Origin: Armatimonadota bacterium
GTDB lineage: Bacteria > Armatimonadota > Fimbriimonadia > Fimbriimonadales > Fimbriimonadaceae
NCBI GenBank assembly: GCA_016125185.1
Contig: WGMG01000007.1
Span: 124,001 to 188,000, forward strand
Direction of reading: 5' to 3'
Length of the DNA: 64,000 bases
The first letter of the stretch is position 1. The number at the start of each line of letters is the position of its first letter. A program made the position numbers and the translations under genes. Positions 16,467 to 25,258 of the stretch are shown here, in pieces. Below the pieces are notes generated by a model, which searched no databases, was not told the DNA's origin, and was given only the letters and a program-made list of their open reading frames with translations.

Positions 16467-18356
16467 ATGAAGCCGACCCTCATTCTCGATTTCGATAGCA
16501 CCATCGTGAGCGTGGAATCGCTTGATCTGCTCGCGGAAATCTCGCTCGCCAAGCACCCAGAGCGGGCCGATCGGCAAGCAAAGATCGAAGAGCTGACCAA
16601 GCTGGGGATGGAAGGAAAGCTCGATTTTCGCGAATCACTCACCAAGCGGATCGAGTTGCTCGACGCCAACCGAGGGCACATCGAAACTCTGATCAAGCGT
16701 CTTCAGAAGTCCATTTCGCCTTCGTTCCAGTCGCACAAAAAGCAGATTCAAGGGTCGGCAGATCGCATCTACGTGGTGACTGGCGGCTTTCGAGAGTTCG
16801 TCGAGCCGATCTTGGAAAAGCTGAAGATTCCCGCCGACCATCTCTTCGCCAACACGTTTAAGTTCAATACTAAAGGCAAGATCATCGGCTTCGATGAGGA
16901 TAATCCGCTGAGCCGCGCGGGTGGCAAGGTCGAGGTCGCACGCCAACTGGCCGACAAAAAGCCGCTCATCGTCGTCGGTGACGGCTACACCGACTACCAA
17001 ATCAAGGAGGCCGGCGTCGCCGATAAGTTCTATTGTTACGCCGAAATCGTGGCTCGCCCCGCAGTCAAAGCCAAGGCCAACCGCGTCGTCTATGGCATCG
17101 ACCAGGTTTTGGCCGAAAGCGACCTTCCAACCCGCTATTCGTTCCCACGAAGCAAGATCAAGGTCCTGCTCCTGGACAACATCGACTCCGACGCCGCCGA
17201 CAAGCTGGCGGCCGAGGGCTACCGGGTCGAGCAGGTGGGAGCCAAGCTCAGCGAAGACGATCTGGTCAAAGCGATCAAAAACGTCTCGATCATCGGCGTT
17301 CGCACCCGCACAAAGCTCACACCCCGTGTGCTGGCCGCCGCCGAAAAGCTGATGGCGATCGGCGTATTTAGCGTCGGAACCGACCATGTCGATGTCCGCG
17401 GAGCCGCCGAGAAGGGAATCGCGGTCTTCAATGCACCGTTCAGCAACACACGAAGCGTCGTCGAACTCGCCCTTGGCGAAGCGATGGTTCTGATGCGCCG
17501 AGTGGTCGAGCATTCCACGGCCCTGCACCAGGGCAAGTGGACCAAGACTGCTGATCGCTCGTTCGAGATTCGCGGCAAAAAGCTCGGCATCATCGGCTAC
17601 GGCAATATCGGCTCCCAACTATCGGTTTTGGCTGAAAGCGTCGGCATCGAGGTCCTGTACTACGACATCGCGGAGAAGCTCTCGCACGGTAACGCCAAGC
17701 GGGCTCTGTCTCTGCAAGACCTCCTCAAGCAGTCGGACATCATCAGCGTGCACTTCGATGGCCGTGCTTCGAACAAAAACCTCATCGGCGAGAAGGAGTT
17801 CGATATGATGAAGCCGGGCGTGATCTTCCTCAATCTCAGTCGAGGAACGGTCGTCAACTACGAGGCCCTGGCCGAGGCCGTGCGGAGCGGTAAAGTCGGC
17901 GGAGCCGGCATCGACGTCTTCCCCAACGAGCCCAAGAGTAATGCGGAACCGTTTGAGTCGGTTTTGCAGGGCCTGCCCAACGTCATCCTTACCCCTCACA
18001 TCGCGGGTAGCACCATCGAGGCCCAGCGCAACATCGCCAACTATGTTTCGGAGCGACTGCTGAAGTACCTGGCCCACGGCGAAACCCTCGGCTCAGTCTC
18101 GCTCCCCGACGTCTATCTGCCGCCGCTTCAGAAAGGCATGCGCATTTTGCACATCCATTCGAACGTCCCCGGCATCGTGGCGAATGTCAGCTCGATCTTC
18201 GCCAAGCACGGCGTGAACATCGTCGGTCAAAGCCTGAAGACTCGCGATTCGGTGGGTTACCTCGTCACAGAAATTGCCGATAAAGTGCCGGATGACATGC
18301 TCATGGAGATCAGAGAGGTCTCGGAAACGATTAAACTAAGGGTTGTCTACCCATGA
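16467..18356 (+). CDS. Fused phosphoserine phosphatase / 3-phosphoglycerate dehydrogenase
   Basis: A 629-residue protein that joins two enzymes of serine synthesis. Residues 1 to about 225 are a HAD phosphoserine phosphatase: DFDST at 8-12, VTGGF (motif II) and VVGDGYTDYQIK (motif IV). Residues about 230-545 are phosphoglycerate dehydrogenase: GVRTRTKLT, the NAD motif LGIIGYGNIGSQL near 375, LNLSRGTVVN, the catalytic glutamate in NEPKS and histidine in LTPHIAGS. Residues about 555-629 form an ACT domain (HSNVPGIVANVSSIFAKHGV), which in SerA senses serine. The fusion covers steps one and three of the pathway; step two is the next gene, whose ATG overlaps this stop. The frame is continuous with no sign of a recent joint. 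Confidence 0.93.
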   Translation: MKPTLILDFDSTIVSVESLDLLAEISLAKHPERADRQAKIEELTKLGMEGKLDFRESLTKRIELLDANRGHIETLIKRLQKSISPSFQSHKKQIQGSADRIYVVTGGFREFVEPILEKLKIPADHLFANTFKFNTKGKIIGFDEDNPLSRAGGKVEVARQLADKKPLIVVGDGYTDYQIKEAGVADKFYCYAEIVARPAVKAKANRVVYGIDQVLAESDLPTRYSFPRSKIKVLLLDNIDSDAADKLAAEGYRVEQVGAKLSEDDLVKAIKNVSIIGVRTRTKLTPRVLAAAEKLMAIGVFSVGTDHVDVRGAAEKGIAVFNAPFSNTRSVVELALGEAMVLMRRVVEHSTALHQGKWTKTADRSFEIRGKKLGIIGYGNIGSQLSVLAESVGIEVLYYDIAEKLSHGNAKRALSLQDLLKQSDIISVHFDGRASNKNLIGEKEFDMMKPGVIFLNLSRGTVVNYEALAEAVRSGKVGGAGIDVFPNEPKSNAEPFESVLQGLPNVILTPHIAGSTIEAQRNIANYVSERLLKYLAHGETLGSVSLPDVYLPPLQKGMRILHIHSNVPGIVANVSSIFAKHGVNIVGQSLKTRDSVGYLVTEIADKVPDDMLMEIREVSETIKLRVVYP

Positions 18357-19441
18357 AACCAGTTGTTCTTGCCCCAGGTCCTACTAAAGTCCACCCTGAG
18401 ATGGGCCAATGGCTTCAGGATGCGGTCGAAGAGGGAGCCATTTGGCAGTCCCACCGATCGCCGTGGTTCCTGGCGCTGTTCGAAGAAACGTGCAATCGGG
18501 TTCGGTCGCTCCTTTCGATCCCCGATACTCACACCATCCTCTTCATGAACTCATCCAACGAGGCTTGGGAGCGCGCCCTGCAGTGTCTCACCTCGAAGGC
18601 CTCGTTCCACATGGTCGGTGGCGAGTTCGCTATGCGATGGCATCAATACGACGGCTGGCTGGGCCGCAACGCCATCGAGTGGAAGTACAGCCACGAATTT
18701 GACGGCGACTTTGGCGACGTGGACGTCCCGGACGAAGCCGAGGCGATCTGCATCACGAATAACGAAACCAGCATCGGCCTTTGGACGCCCGAGGATCAGA
18801 TTCACAAGCTGGCCAAGCGCTATCCAGACAAAATGTACATGGTCGATGTGGTGTCGTCCATGCCCCATTGCGAGCTCGATTGGAGTCTGGTCGACGTCGC
18901 GATGTGGTCGGTGCAGAAAGGCTTCCACAGCACGGCAGGCCTCTCGGTCACGGTCGTTTCGAAGCGAGCTTTGGAGCGCGCCGACGAACTCGAAAAGACG
19001 CAGAGCATCGGTTCATTCCATGCGTTCAACCGCGTCGCTGGGTACGCGGCGAAGCATATGACGGCGGAGACGCCAAACGTGTTGGCGATTTACCTCCTTA
19101 ACAAGGCGGCCAAGAAGTATCAGCAAATCGGCCTCGATGTCCTGCGGCAAGGCATCCGCGACCGTGCGGCGGCGTTCTATTCGGCGTTGGAAGAAACCTC
19201 ATTTGGTTGCCTTGTGAAGGAAAAGCAATACCGCTCGCCAACCTTGTTTGCTGTGAGCACCAATGGCCTCGATGCCAACGAGCTTCGGGCTCAATGGGCT
19301 AAGCAGAACATCTGGACTGGTGCGTGCTACGGACCGCTGAAGGATGGCAACTTCCGCGTCGCCAACTTCCCGATGCACACGTCGGAAGAGCATGAAGTGA
19401 TGCTGAACGCGATCCGCGAAGCATCGATGGCGAAAGTCTGA
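18353..19441 (+). CDS. serC: Phosphoserine aminotransferase
   Basis: A 362-residue class V aminotransferase that makes phosphoserine from 3-phosphohydroxypyruvate and glutamate. Marks are the opening VVLAPGPTKVHPEM, SHRSPWFLALFEET, the YMVDVVSSM segment that positions PLP, and the Schiff-base lysine in SVQKGFHSTAG. Its ATG overlaps the stop of the phosphatase-dehydrogenase fusion by 4 bp, so the two genes together encode all three serine-pathway steps. That context decides between SerC and the related alanine-glyoxylate type. Confidence 0.9.
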   Translation: MKPVVLAPGPTKVHPEMGQWLQDAVEEGAIWQSHRSPWFLALFEETCNRVRSLLSIPDTHTILFMNSSNEAWERALQCLTSKASFHMVGGEFAMRWHQYDGWLGRNAIEWKYSHEFDGDFGDVDVPDEAEAICITNNETSIGLWTPEDQIHKLAKRYPDKMYMVDVVSSMPHCELDWSLVDVAMWSVQKGFHSTAGLSVTVVSKRALERADELEKTQSIGSFHAFNRVAGYAAKHMTAETPNVLAIYLLNKAAKKYQQIGLDVLRQGIRDRAAAFYSALEETSFGCLVKEKQYRSPTLFAVSTNGLDANELRAQWAKQNIWTGACYGPLKDGNFRVANFPMHTSEEHEVMLNAIREASMAKV

Positions 19442-19851
19442 TAGCTGCGGTATTGGCTAACAGGTGAACCTTTCAGCCGATGCCGCCTTATCCTCGTTTT
19501 CCGCCTGGAGACAGAAGAAGTTTTTTGATGATCGATCCGGAGGATCGCATAGGTTAGCCAGGGTGTCGGAGCGTTAGCGCAGACCCCTGGATAGTCCCAA
19601 AGCAACACAAGTCCGAGGAGCGAAGTCGAAGACCCCGCCGAGCGTAGCGAGGGAAATGGAGCAAGAGTCCTTGTTTTCCTTGCCACAAAGGCAAGGAAAA
19701 TGAGGTGCGGAATCGGGGCGACCCGGCGATTATCGCCGCCAAGCACGGTTTCATCTACGAAACCGTGCTTTGAGTTTCGAATGGCGAATCTTCGGCTCTT
19801 TGTCCGAGTTTCGTTGTTGGGTCAATAGCCAAGGTCCTTTTGGCCAAGCGG
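19442..19851. other. Intergenic region with several hairpins
   Basis: There is no gene in these 410 bases. Three forms of the GAGCG-n-AGCG motif occur (near 19569, 19618 and 19640). Two perfect hairpins are present: TTTTCCTTGCC/GGCAAGGAAAA at 19674-19700 and the terminator-like stem at 19741-19770. The first resembles the TCTTGCC-ccaaa-GGCAAGA stem in the 94-bp repeat at 60339-60432. Open frames in the region are short and low-complexity. Confidence 0.65.
19741..19775. terminator. Probable terminator, serC side
   Basis: AAGCACGGTTTC and GAAACCGTGCTT form a perfect 12-bp stem with a 6-base loop (atctac), then TTGAGTTT on the plus strand. It lies 300 bp after serC, so it may end that transcript. 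On the minus strand the stem is preceded by the polysaccharide deacetylase gene (stop at 19852), which it could also terminate. Confidence 0.6.
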
Positions 19852-20655
19852 CTACTTCGTGTCGGCTCGCATCTCGTCAAGGCTGACGAATTTATAACCC
19901 TTCTTCCGCGCCACGTGGATGAACTCGCGAAGCGTCGCGAGCGTGCTCTTCGAGCCGTCGTGGAGGAGGAAGATTGCGCCCGAATCCAGCTTGGCGACTT
20001 CACGATCGAGCAAGAGGTCGTCCTTGGGATTCGAATAATCCGCCGGATCGGCCGTCCACAGGACGGTGGTCATGCCCAGCTTGGCCGCGTTGCGAACAAC
20101 CTCGGAGTCGATGTCCCCACCTGGCGGGCGGCAGTAGCGAGCGGGCGCGCCCGTCAGCCGCTGAATCACGTCGTTGTTGGCCTTGTATTCGGTCAGGATT
20201 TCCTCGGTGGTCAGCTTGGTCAGCGTCACGTGGCTGTAGCTGTGGTTACCAATCTCGAACCCTGCGGCCTTGATCGAACGGACCAGGTTGGGATACTTCT
20301 CGGCCATAAAGCCCACCACGAAGAAGGTCGCCGGAACATGCTCTTCCTTTAGAATCTTGATCAGGTCGTCGGTGGCCTTCAGATGCGGACCATCGTCAAA
20401 GGTCAATGCGATCTTCTTGCCAGTCTCCGGCCCTTCCTTAAGAATCGATTTTCGGAGTTCTTGCAAGGTCTCAGGACCGCCCTCTAATCGGCTCTTGTTC
20501 GCCGAAACCTCTCGCTGGGCCGACTTCCATGTTGAAGCCTCTACCCGAAGCTTGGCTGAGTTCACCTTCGGCGCCAGTTCGATATGCCATGGCTCCGGCG
20601 CGCGTCGGGGGGTGGTTGGGTGGGATAGCAGGACCAAAAGGAGAGCAAAGGACAT
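19852..20655 (-). CDS. Secreted polysaccharide deacetylase
   Basis: A 267-residue NodB-type (carbohydrate esterase 4) deacetylase. Motif 1 is IALTFDDGPH (catalytic base and metal aspartate), motif 2 is HSYSHVTLT (HxxSH-type metal histidines), motif 3 is YCRPPGGDID, followed by TVLWTADPADY and IFLLHDG. Substrates in this family are chitin oligomers, peptidoglycan or exopolysaccharide. I start at ATG 20655, which gives a hydrophobic N-terminus (MSFALLLVLLSHP); the frame extends to 20751, but the extra residues are polar. It is divergent from the candidate glycosidase at 20774. Confidence 0.9.
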   Translation of the reverse strand: MSFALLLVLLSHPTTPRRAPEPWHIELAPKVNSAKLRVEASTWKSAQREVSANKSRLEGGPETLQELRKSILKEGPETGKKIALTFDDGPHLKATDDLIKILKEEHVPATFFVVGFMAEKYPNLVRSIKAAGFEIGNHSYSHVTLTKLTTEEILTEYKANNDVIQRLTGAPARYCRPPGGDIDSEVVRNAAKLGMTTVLWTADPADYSNPKDDLLLDREVAKLDSGAIFLLHDGSKSTLATLREFIHVARKKGYKFVSLDEMRADTK

Positions 20656-20773
20656 AGGTTCGACTAGGGGAAGGGACGGTCTACGCCATTCGAACGATTC
20701 AGCGCTGGAACCTAATTTGCGCAAGAACAAGGTCCCAGAGAGCCAAGTCAAAACCTGCTACGATACAGCTACC

Positions 20774-22417
20774 ATGCTTGCGACACTGTTGTCCTTTGCG
20801 CTGGCCGCCTCTCCGGTCACAAACCGCTGGTTCTATATGCAGACCAACCTGGCCGTCGCAGACAACGCCCTGGAGGTGGTGCACGTGATGGACCGGGCCC
20901 ATTTGGCGGGATACAACGGCATGGTCCTCACCGATTCCAAGTTTTCGCACCTCGATTCGGTGCCGGACGGCTACTTCGCCAATGCCGCCAAGGTCAAGGC
21001 TAAAGCCGCCGAGTTCGGCATCGAGATCATCCCCGTGGTGGCGGACGTGGGTTGGTCAGACGGCCTTCTCTCCCACGACGTGAACCTCGTCGAAGGCCAG
21101 CCGGTCAAGAAAGCGCCGTTCGTGGTGGAAGGCGGCAAACTCAAACCAGTTCACGAGATTCAGTTCAACAACGGCGGGCTAGAAGAGGGCCAAGACAACC
21201 ACGCCGCTGGTCTTACTTTCCAGGATGGGCCCGGAACCAGCACGTTTTTCGATTCGAACGTCAAACATGGCGGTCGACAGTCGATGCGGTTCGAGCATTT
21301 CCATCTGGGAAGCGAGGCGGGAAACGCCCGCCTGATGCACGGACTCGCGTTACGTCCGTGGCAACAGTATCGAATCACCTTTTGGCTCAAAACCGACGGG
21401 GTCAAGAACGCGGGCGACATTCGGTGCTTCGTCATGGGCGAGGGCGGAAGGGTGCTGGACTTCATGGATGTCGGCGCGAAGCCCACCGAAGACTGGACCC
21501 AGCACACCATCGTCTTCAACAGCCAAGACTTTACCAAGGCGACCCTCTACGTTGGCATTTGGGGCGGCAGCGAAGGTCGATTCTGGGTGGACGATATCGA
21601 CGTGCAAGAGGCCGGATTCCTGAACGTCCTGCGTCGTCCGGGCACTCCGGTTCGGCTGGAAACCGAGGACGGAAAGACGTTAGTCGAGGGCAAGGATTTT
21701 GATCCGGTCAAGGACCCCAATCTCGGCGTCAAACCGTGGGCGGGTGAGTACACGTTCGATCAGGCCACGCCGCTCATCAAGACGTCCCTGCCGGAAGGGA
21801 GCAAGGTGTTCGCCTCGTTCACACACGCGGTTTCGACCGACTCGGGCAAGACCGCCATCTGCCCCAGCGAGCCGAAGTCAATGGAACTCATTGCGGACCA
21901 GATTAAGCGGGTGGCTGACCTCTGGAAGCCCAAGAGCCTCTTTCTTGCCCACGACGAAATCCGCGTGGCAGACCAGTGTCCGCTCTGCCGATCTCGTGGA
22001 CTAACCCCGGGCCAAATCTACGCCGAGAACCTTCGCCAATGCATCGCCTTGTCGCGAAAGACGGTGTCGAACTGCCGGCTGTTTGTGTGGAGCGACATGT
22101 TCGATCCTGCTCACAATGCCGTCGATGACTATTACCTATCGAACGGCACTTGGAAGGAGTCGTGGAAATGCCTCTCGCCCGACGTGACCGTCGTCAACTG
22201 GAACTCTGGAAATGCGGCCAAGAGTCTGCCGTTCTTCGACTCGTTAGGCTGTAAGCAAATTCTCGCCGGGTTTTACGATGGTCCGGTGGGTGACATCAAG
22301 AAGTGGCAGGTTCTAGCCGCCGGTACGAAGGGCGTCGATGGCGTCATGTATACAACCTGGAGGGGTGACTACACGCATCTGGAAGAGTTCGCCGAAGCGG
22401 CCTTTAGCGGCGGTTAG
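20774..22417 (+). CDS. Secreted GH20-like glycosidase candidate with inserted carbohydrate-binding region
   Basis: A 547-residue exported protein. The signal peptide is residues 1-13 (LATLLSFALAASP). Residues about 14-100 look like the start of a TIM barrel (GYNGMVLTDSKF, EFGIEIIPVVADVGW). Residues about 150-290 look like a beta-sandwich insert with the ending GRFWVDDIDVQEAG, as in CBM-type modules. The barrel resumes with SLFLAHDEIRVADQCPLC, where a His-Asp-Glu run recalls the Asp-Glu pair of GH20 hexosaminidases, and RLFVWSDMFDP. The assignment to GH20 is an inference; a different barrel hydrolase is possible. The open frame reaches back to 20270, but that part is antisense to the deacetylase gene. 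Confidence 0.6.
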   Translation: MLATLLSFALAASPVTNRWFYMQTNLAVADNALEVVHVMDRAHLAGYNGMVLTDSKFSHLDSVPDGYFANAAKVKAKAAEFGIEIIPVVADVGWSDGLLSHDVNLVEGQPVKKAPFVVEGGKLKPVHEIQFNNGGLEEGQDNHAAGLTFQDGPGTSTFFDSNVKHGGRQSMRFEHFHLGSEAGNARLMHGLALRPWQQYRITFWLKTDGVKNAGDIRCFVMGEGGRVLDFMDVGAKPTEDWTQHTIVFNSQDFTKATLYVGIWGGSEGRFWVDDIDVQEAGFLNVLRRPGTPVRLETEDGKTLVEGKDFDPVKDPNLGVKPWAGEYTFDQATPLIKTSLPEGSKVFASFTHAVSTDSGKTAICPSEPKSMELIADQIKRVADLWKPKSLFLAHDEIRVADQCPLCRSRGLTPGQIYAENLRQCIALSRKTVSNCRLFVWSDMFDPAHNAVDDYYLSNGTWKESWKCLSPDVTVVNWNSGNAAKSLPFFDSLGCKQILAGFYDGPVGDIKKWQVLAAGTKGVDGVMYTTWRGDYTHLEEFAEAAFSGG

Positions 22418-22560
22418 ATGCATACTCAGACTCTCAGTTTCCTCCTTCGCTTTGCTATGGCGAACAAGTCGCCGGGGTGGTACGCCGACGCTGACCACCA
22501 AATGTTCAGCGCTATGATCTCTACGAACGCTTCATCATTTGATGACAACACCTAAGATGC

Positions 22561-23100
22561 TTAATTGTCTCGCATGGTGCTAAGAACATGTCTTAGAGCT
22601 TCAGTAGTTTGCTGGTCTTTGCTGTTCGGATTTTGTTGAGGGAGATAGATTCTCATATCCAAGACCCTTTTGCCGACGACCAAATAGCCGTCCAAGGTTT
22701 GCCTAGCCAGTAAGTCGTCGTAGCTAAACCCGACAAAGCTATTCGGCCCGAATTGTTCCGAGGATGGTTGAAGGGACTTCTTTCCTTCCCGAATCAAATC
22801 TCGCTTTAAGGTCGGAATCAACATTTGGACAATCTCCATGGAGGTATGACTTGCATCCTTTGGGACTTTTGGCCGAAGATGACTAATTCCAAAATTCTTG
22901 TTCCCATCGCTGACGATGACCACTTCACCGTCCCTTCCTTCCCGAATTGAGAATCCAGAAGGAATCTCGTATTGAATGCGATGACTAACAAACGTCCTTT
23001 CTGACCGTGTGCTGTTTGCACCGGAATAACTCGGCGTCGTAGTCGATTGTTGACAGCCTGCTACCACTAGGCCGACTAAAGAAATGCAGGCAAGTCTCAT
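22561..23100 (-). CDS. Lipoprotein, unknown function
   Basis: A 179-residue protein with a clear lipoprotein signal: MRLACISLVGLVVAGC, cleavage before C16. The mature part begins with a Ser/Thr-rich linker, followed by a compact alpha/beta domain (IQYEIPSGFSIREG, FVGFSYDDLLARQTLDGYLV, KRVLDMRIYLPQQ). It resembles the small PsbP/DUF1795-like stress proteins in outline, but I see no decisive motif. It is transcribed away from the candidate glycosidase and towards it, 38 bp downstream of thyX. Confidence 0.8.
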   Translation of the reverse strand: MRLACISLVGLVVAGCQQSTTTPSYSGANSTRSERTFVSHRIQYEIPSGFSIREGRDGEVVIVSDGNKNFGISHLRPKVPKDASHTSMEIVQMLIPTLKRDLIREGKKSLQPSSEQFGPNSFVGFSYDDLLARQTLDGYLVVGKRVLDMRIYLPQQNPNSKDQQTTEALRHVLSTMRDN

Positions 23101-23137
23101 TCTTCATTCCGGCAAGCCACGCGACTTATGAGACAAC

Positions 23138-24013
23138 CTAGCCCGTCGGAGAGACAAACTCTTCTGGTGCCTCGACCGGCACCGAGGCTCGCAGTTTCTC
23201 GACCTTCTCTAGAAACGCCTTCAGCGGACGCTCATCCAGCTCTGGCTCGCCGCCATCGAGCATCCTCGACAACGCCGCACACTCGGCTTTGCTAAACGTC
23301 ACCGAGCCCAGAATATGCTCCTCAAACGCCTCGTAGGCGAATGGCGCAACCGCCTTGGCGCACTTGGCCAGTGCCTCGGCATACACCCGAATCTCGTACT
23401 GGGCGTGCGGGTCGATGCGCAACCGGATGAAGTGGAAGAGGTTGTGCAGGTCGATCTGCCAATACCACTCCGTATAAAGCGACAATGGCAGGTTCGTGCG
23501 CGCCAGTTCGCGCGCCACACCCTTGTCGATCATGTCCGTGTAGTCGGTGTACGCGTCCTTCTGCTCCTTCTCCATCTGCGCGATGATCGCCAGCGCATCG
23601 TCGAGGGGCAGTGAGTCCGAGCGGCCCTGCTTGTTGTTGGCGCTTTGAAACGCCACCTGCGACGGTTCCGGCACATAGAACTCGTCCTTCATGATGCTGT
23701 AGCGACCGGAAATCTCGTTGAGGCGCGCCGTTCGGTGGCGGATCCACTGCCTGGCGATGAAGATCGGCATTTTGCAGTGGAACGTCAGTTGGACCTGCTC
23801 GAACGGGCTGGTGTGCCAATGCTTGATCAGATAATGGATCAGCGCTCGGTCTTGGCGGACCGTTTTGGTCCCTTCGCCATAGCTCACGCGGGCCGACTGC
23901 ACGATGCGTTGGTCGCCACCCATATAGTCCACCAGTCGAACGAAACCTTTGTCCAGAACCTTGATCTCTTGATCGAGGAGGGCTTCGGCTTCGGGGACTA
24001 CGGTGCGTGCCAT
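23138..24013 (-). CDS. thyX: Flavin-dependent thymidylate synthase
   Basis: A 291-residue ThyX that methylates dUMP to dTMP with methylene-tetrahydrofolate and reduced FAD. The ThyX motif appears as RHRTARLNEISGRYS from residue 92, close to the RHRxxSxNxxSxR consensus but with arginine for the first serine. FAD and nucleotide contacts include HWHTSPFEQVQLTFH (residues 65-79) and LHNLFHFIRLRIDPHAQYEIR. Length is in the upper part of the family range. No thyA is in the window. Confidence 0.95.
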   Translation of the reverse strand: MARTVVPEAEALLDQEIKVLDKGFVRLVDYMGGDQRIVQSARVSYGEGTKTVRQDRALIHYLIKHWHTSPFEQVQLTFHCKMPIFIARQWIRHRTARLNEISGRYSIMKDEFYVPEPSQVAFQSANNKQGRSDSLPLDDALAIIAQMEKEQKDAYTDYTDMIDKGVARELARTNLPLSLYTEWYWQIDLHNLFHFIRLRIDPHAQYEIRVYAEALAKCAKAVAPFAYEAFEEHILGSVTFSKAECAALSRMLDGGEPELDERPLKAFLEKVEKLRASVPVEAPEEFVSPTG

Positions 24014-24025
24014 GGGACCTGAATT

Positions 24026-24364
24026 TTACTTGAAGTGCTCGACCAGGATGACCGAATCGTAGACTTCCATTTCGGGATTTTCTTCGATCATGCGAAGGAT
24101 GCTCTGGATGACGTTTTCAACCTGCACGGCATCCGATCCGGCCACCGCGACGCCGACGGTCGCATTGCCCAGTAGATCATGGTCGCCGACTTCATGAATA
24201 CTGACGTGAAACGCATTCCGTACTCGTTCAATTTGTTTTCGTAATATGCTTCGCTTATCTTTTAAGGAATAAGTACTGTTTATGCGTATTTCGACTCTCA
24301 AAACCCCGTATATGATGTGTTTTTCATGCGCTCGTCGGTGATTGACTTCCCCTATAATCAGCAT
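24026..24364 (-). CDS. DUF503 family protein
   Basis: A short basic protein of the DUF503 (YlxP-like) family, of unknown role and often found near ribosome-maturation genes. Family marks are [22 protein letters not shown], the segment [29 protein letters not shown], and a helical end with [14 protein letters not shown]. The family usually begins just before the VLRVE strand; here the first 15 residues from ATG 24364 are atypical, and a TTG inside that strand is another option. The 5' part of the gene is unusually AT-rich. It stands back to back with the prepilin gene at 24367. Confidence 0.8.
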   Translation of the reverse strand: MLIIGEVNHRRAHEKHIIYGVLRVEIRINSTYSLKDKRSILRKQIERVRNAFHVSIHEVGDHDLLGNATVGVAVAGSDAVQVENVIQSILRMIEENPEMEVYDSVILVEHFK

Positions 24365-24366
24365 CT

Positions 24367-25212
24367 ATGCGACGAGCATTTACTTTGATTGAACTTCTGG
24401 TCGTTATTGCGATCATTGCAATCCTGGCTGCGATCCTTTTTCCCGTTTTCGCTCAAGCGAAAGAAGCGGCCAAGCAGACGAAGGCCCTAGCCCAAATGAA
24501 GCAACTCGGCACATCGCTGATGATCTATTCTGGCGACAACGACGACTACTTTGTACCCGCTTCGGCACGAAGCCTGGATACTTCAATCGATCCGGTTATC
24601 TGGACCGAGGGGCTTTACCCGTACGTCAAGAACGAAGACATCTTTGTTTCGCCTGCTGCCTCGGATTCCAAGATGGCGAAGAACTGGTCGACTCGGCGCA
24701 TTCAGAGCGTCGGCTATAGCGACGCGACCGGTGTCGATCCTAACAGCACGGCCGTTCCTGGTTCAGCGGCTCCGGGCACCGAAGGATTCACGTCTGCGGC
24801 TTCGTTTTCCCAAGCCGAGGAGTCAGCCCGCACAGGTTTGATCGTCACGACTCCGCACACGGTCGGCACGACCAAGGAGCGTGGTTACGTCTTCAACCCT
24901 TACAACGGCGCAACGCCCACGACAGGCACGGCGGCCGAGAACTACATGAACGGCTTGCCCCTCATATCCGACGTGAACCTTTGCACCACGCCGGGAAAGA
25001 TGCCAATTGGCACCCCATGCACCGACCTCGGCGGAGGATTTTTCGACTGCTCGTCGCTATCGGCTGGAGCCCTCAAGCCAGTCTATGGGCGATTCCGAGC
25101 CGATCGTCAGGGTAACGGCGCGACGCCGGTCATTTTTGCCGACGGCCACGCAAAGGTCTTCTCCTCAAACAGCCTGAATTCGTTCGGAAAAGTCATTTGG
25201 CGCTTCCGATAA
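24367..25212 (+). CDS. Stand-alone prepilin-type protein A
   Basis: A 281-residue protein with a type III (prepilin) signal at the extreme N-terminus: MRRA, cleavage before FTLIE, and the key glutamate at position +5, followed by a hydrophobic helix and [12 protein letters not shown]. The globular part ends with [14 protein letters not shown], the His-x9-Asp-Gly type ending of the DUF1559-like group common in Planctomycetota and Armatimonadota. Such proteins are often numerous in one genome and lie outside pilus operons. It is followed by a terminator at 25220. Confidence 0.88.
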   Translation: MRRAFTLIELLVVIAIIAILAAILFPVFAQAKEAAKQTKALAQMKQLGTSLMIYSGDNDDYFVPASARSLDTSIDPVIWTEGLYPYVKNEDIFVSPAASDSKMAKNWSTRRIQSVGYSDATGVDPNSTAVPGSAAPGTEGFTSAASFSQAEESARTGLIVTTPHTVGTTKERGYVFNPYNGATPTTGTAAENYMNGLPLISDVNLCTTPGKMPIGTPCTDLGGGFFDCSSLSAGALKPVYGRFRADRQGNGATPVIFADGHAKVFSSNSLNSFGKVIWRFR

Positions 25213-25219
25213 GTTAACG

Positions 25220-25258
25220 AAATTCCCTCACGATGCGTATTGCTAGTGAGGGAATTTT
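25220..25258 (+). terminator. Terminator after prepilin A
   Basis: AAATTCCCTCAC and GTGAGGGAATTT form a perfect 12-bp stem with a 14-base loop, followed by TTG. It lies 8 bp after the stop of the prepilin gene. Its loop contains an ATG (25233) and its right arm contains a GAGGGA Shine-Dalgarno-like sequence for the next gene. Confidence 0.8.

Noticed and set aside
16635-17618. A 327-residue open frame on the minus strand
   Set aside because: It lies fully inside the phosphatase-dehydrogenase fusion and has only low-complexity Asp/Val/Leu-rich sequence.
20270-20773. A 168-residue N-terminal extension of the candidate glycosidase
   Set aside because: It is antisense to the polysaccharide deacetylase gene, and a signal peptide begins exactly at ATG 20774.
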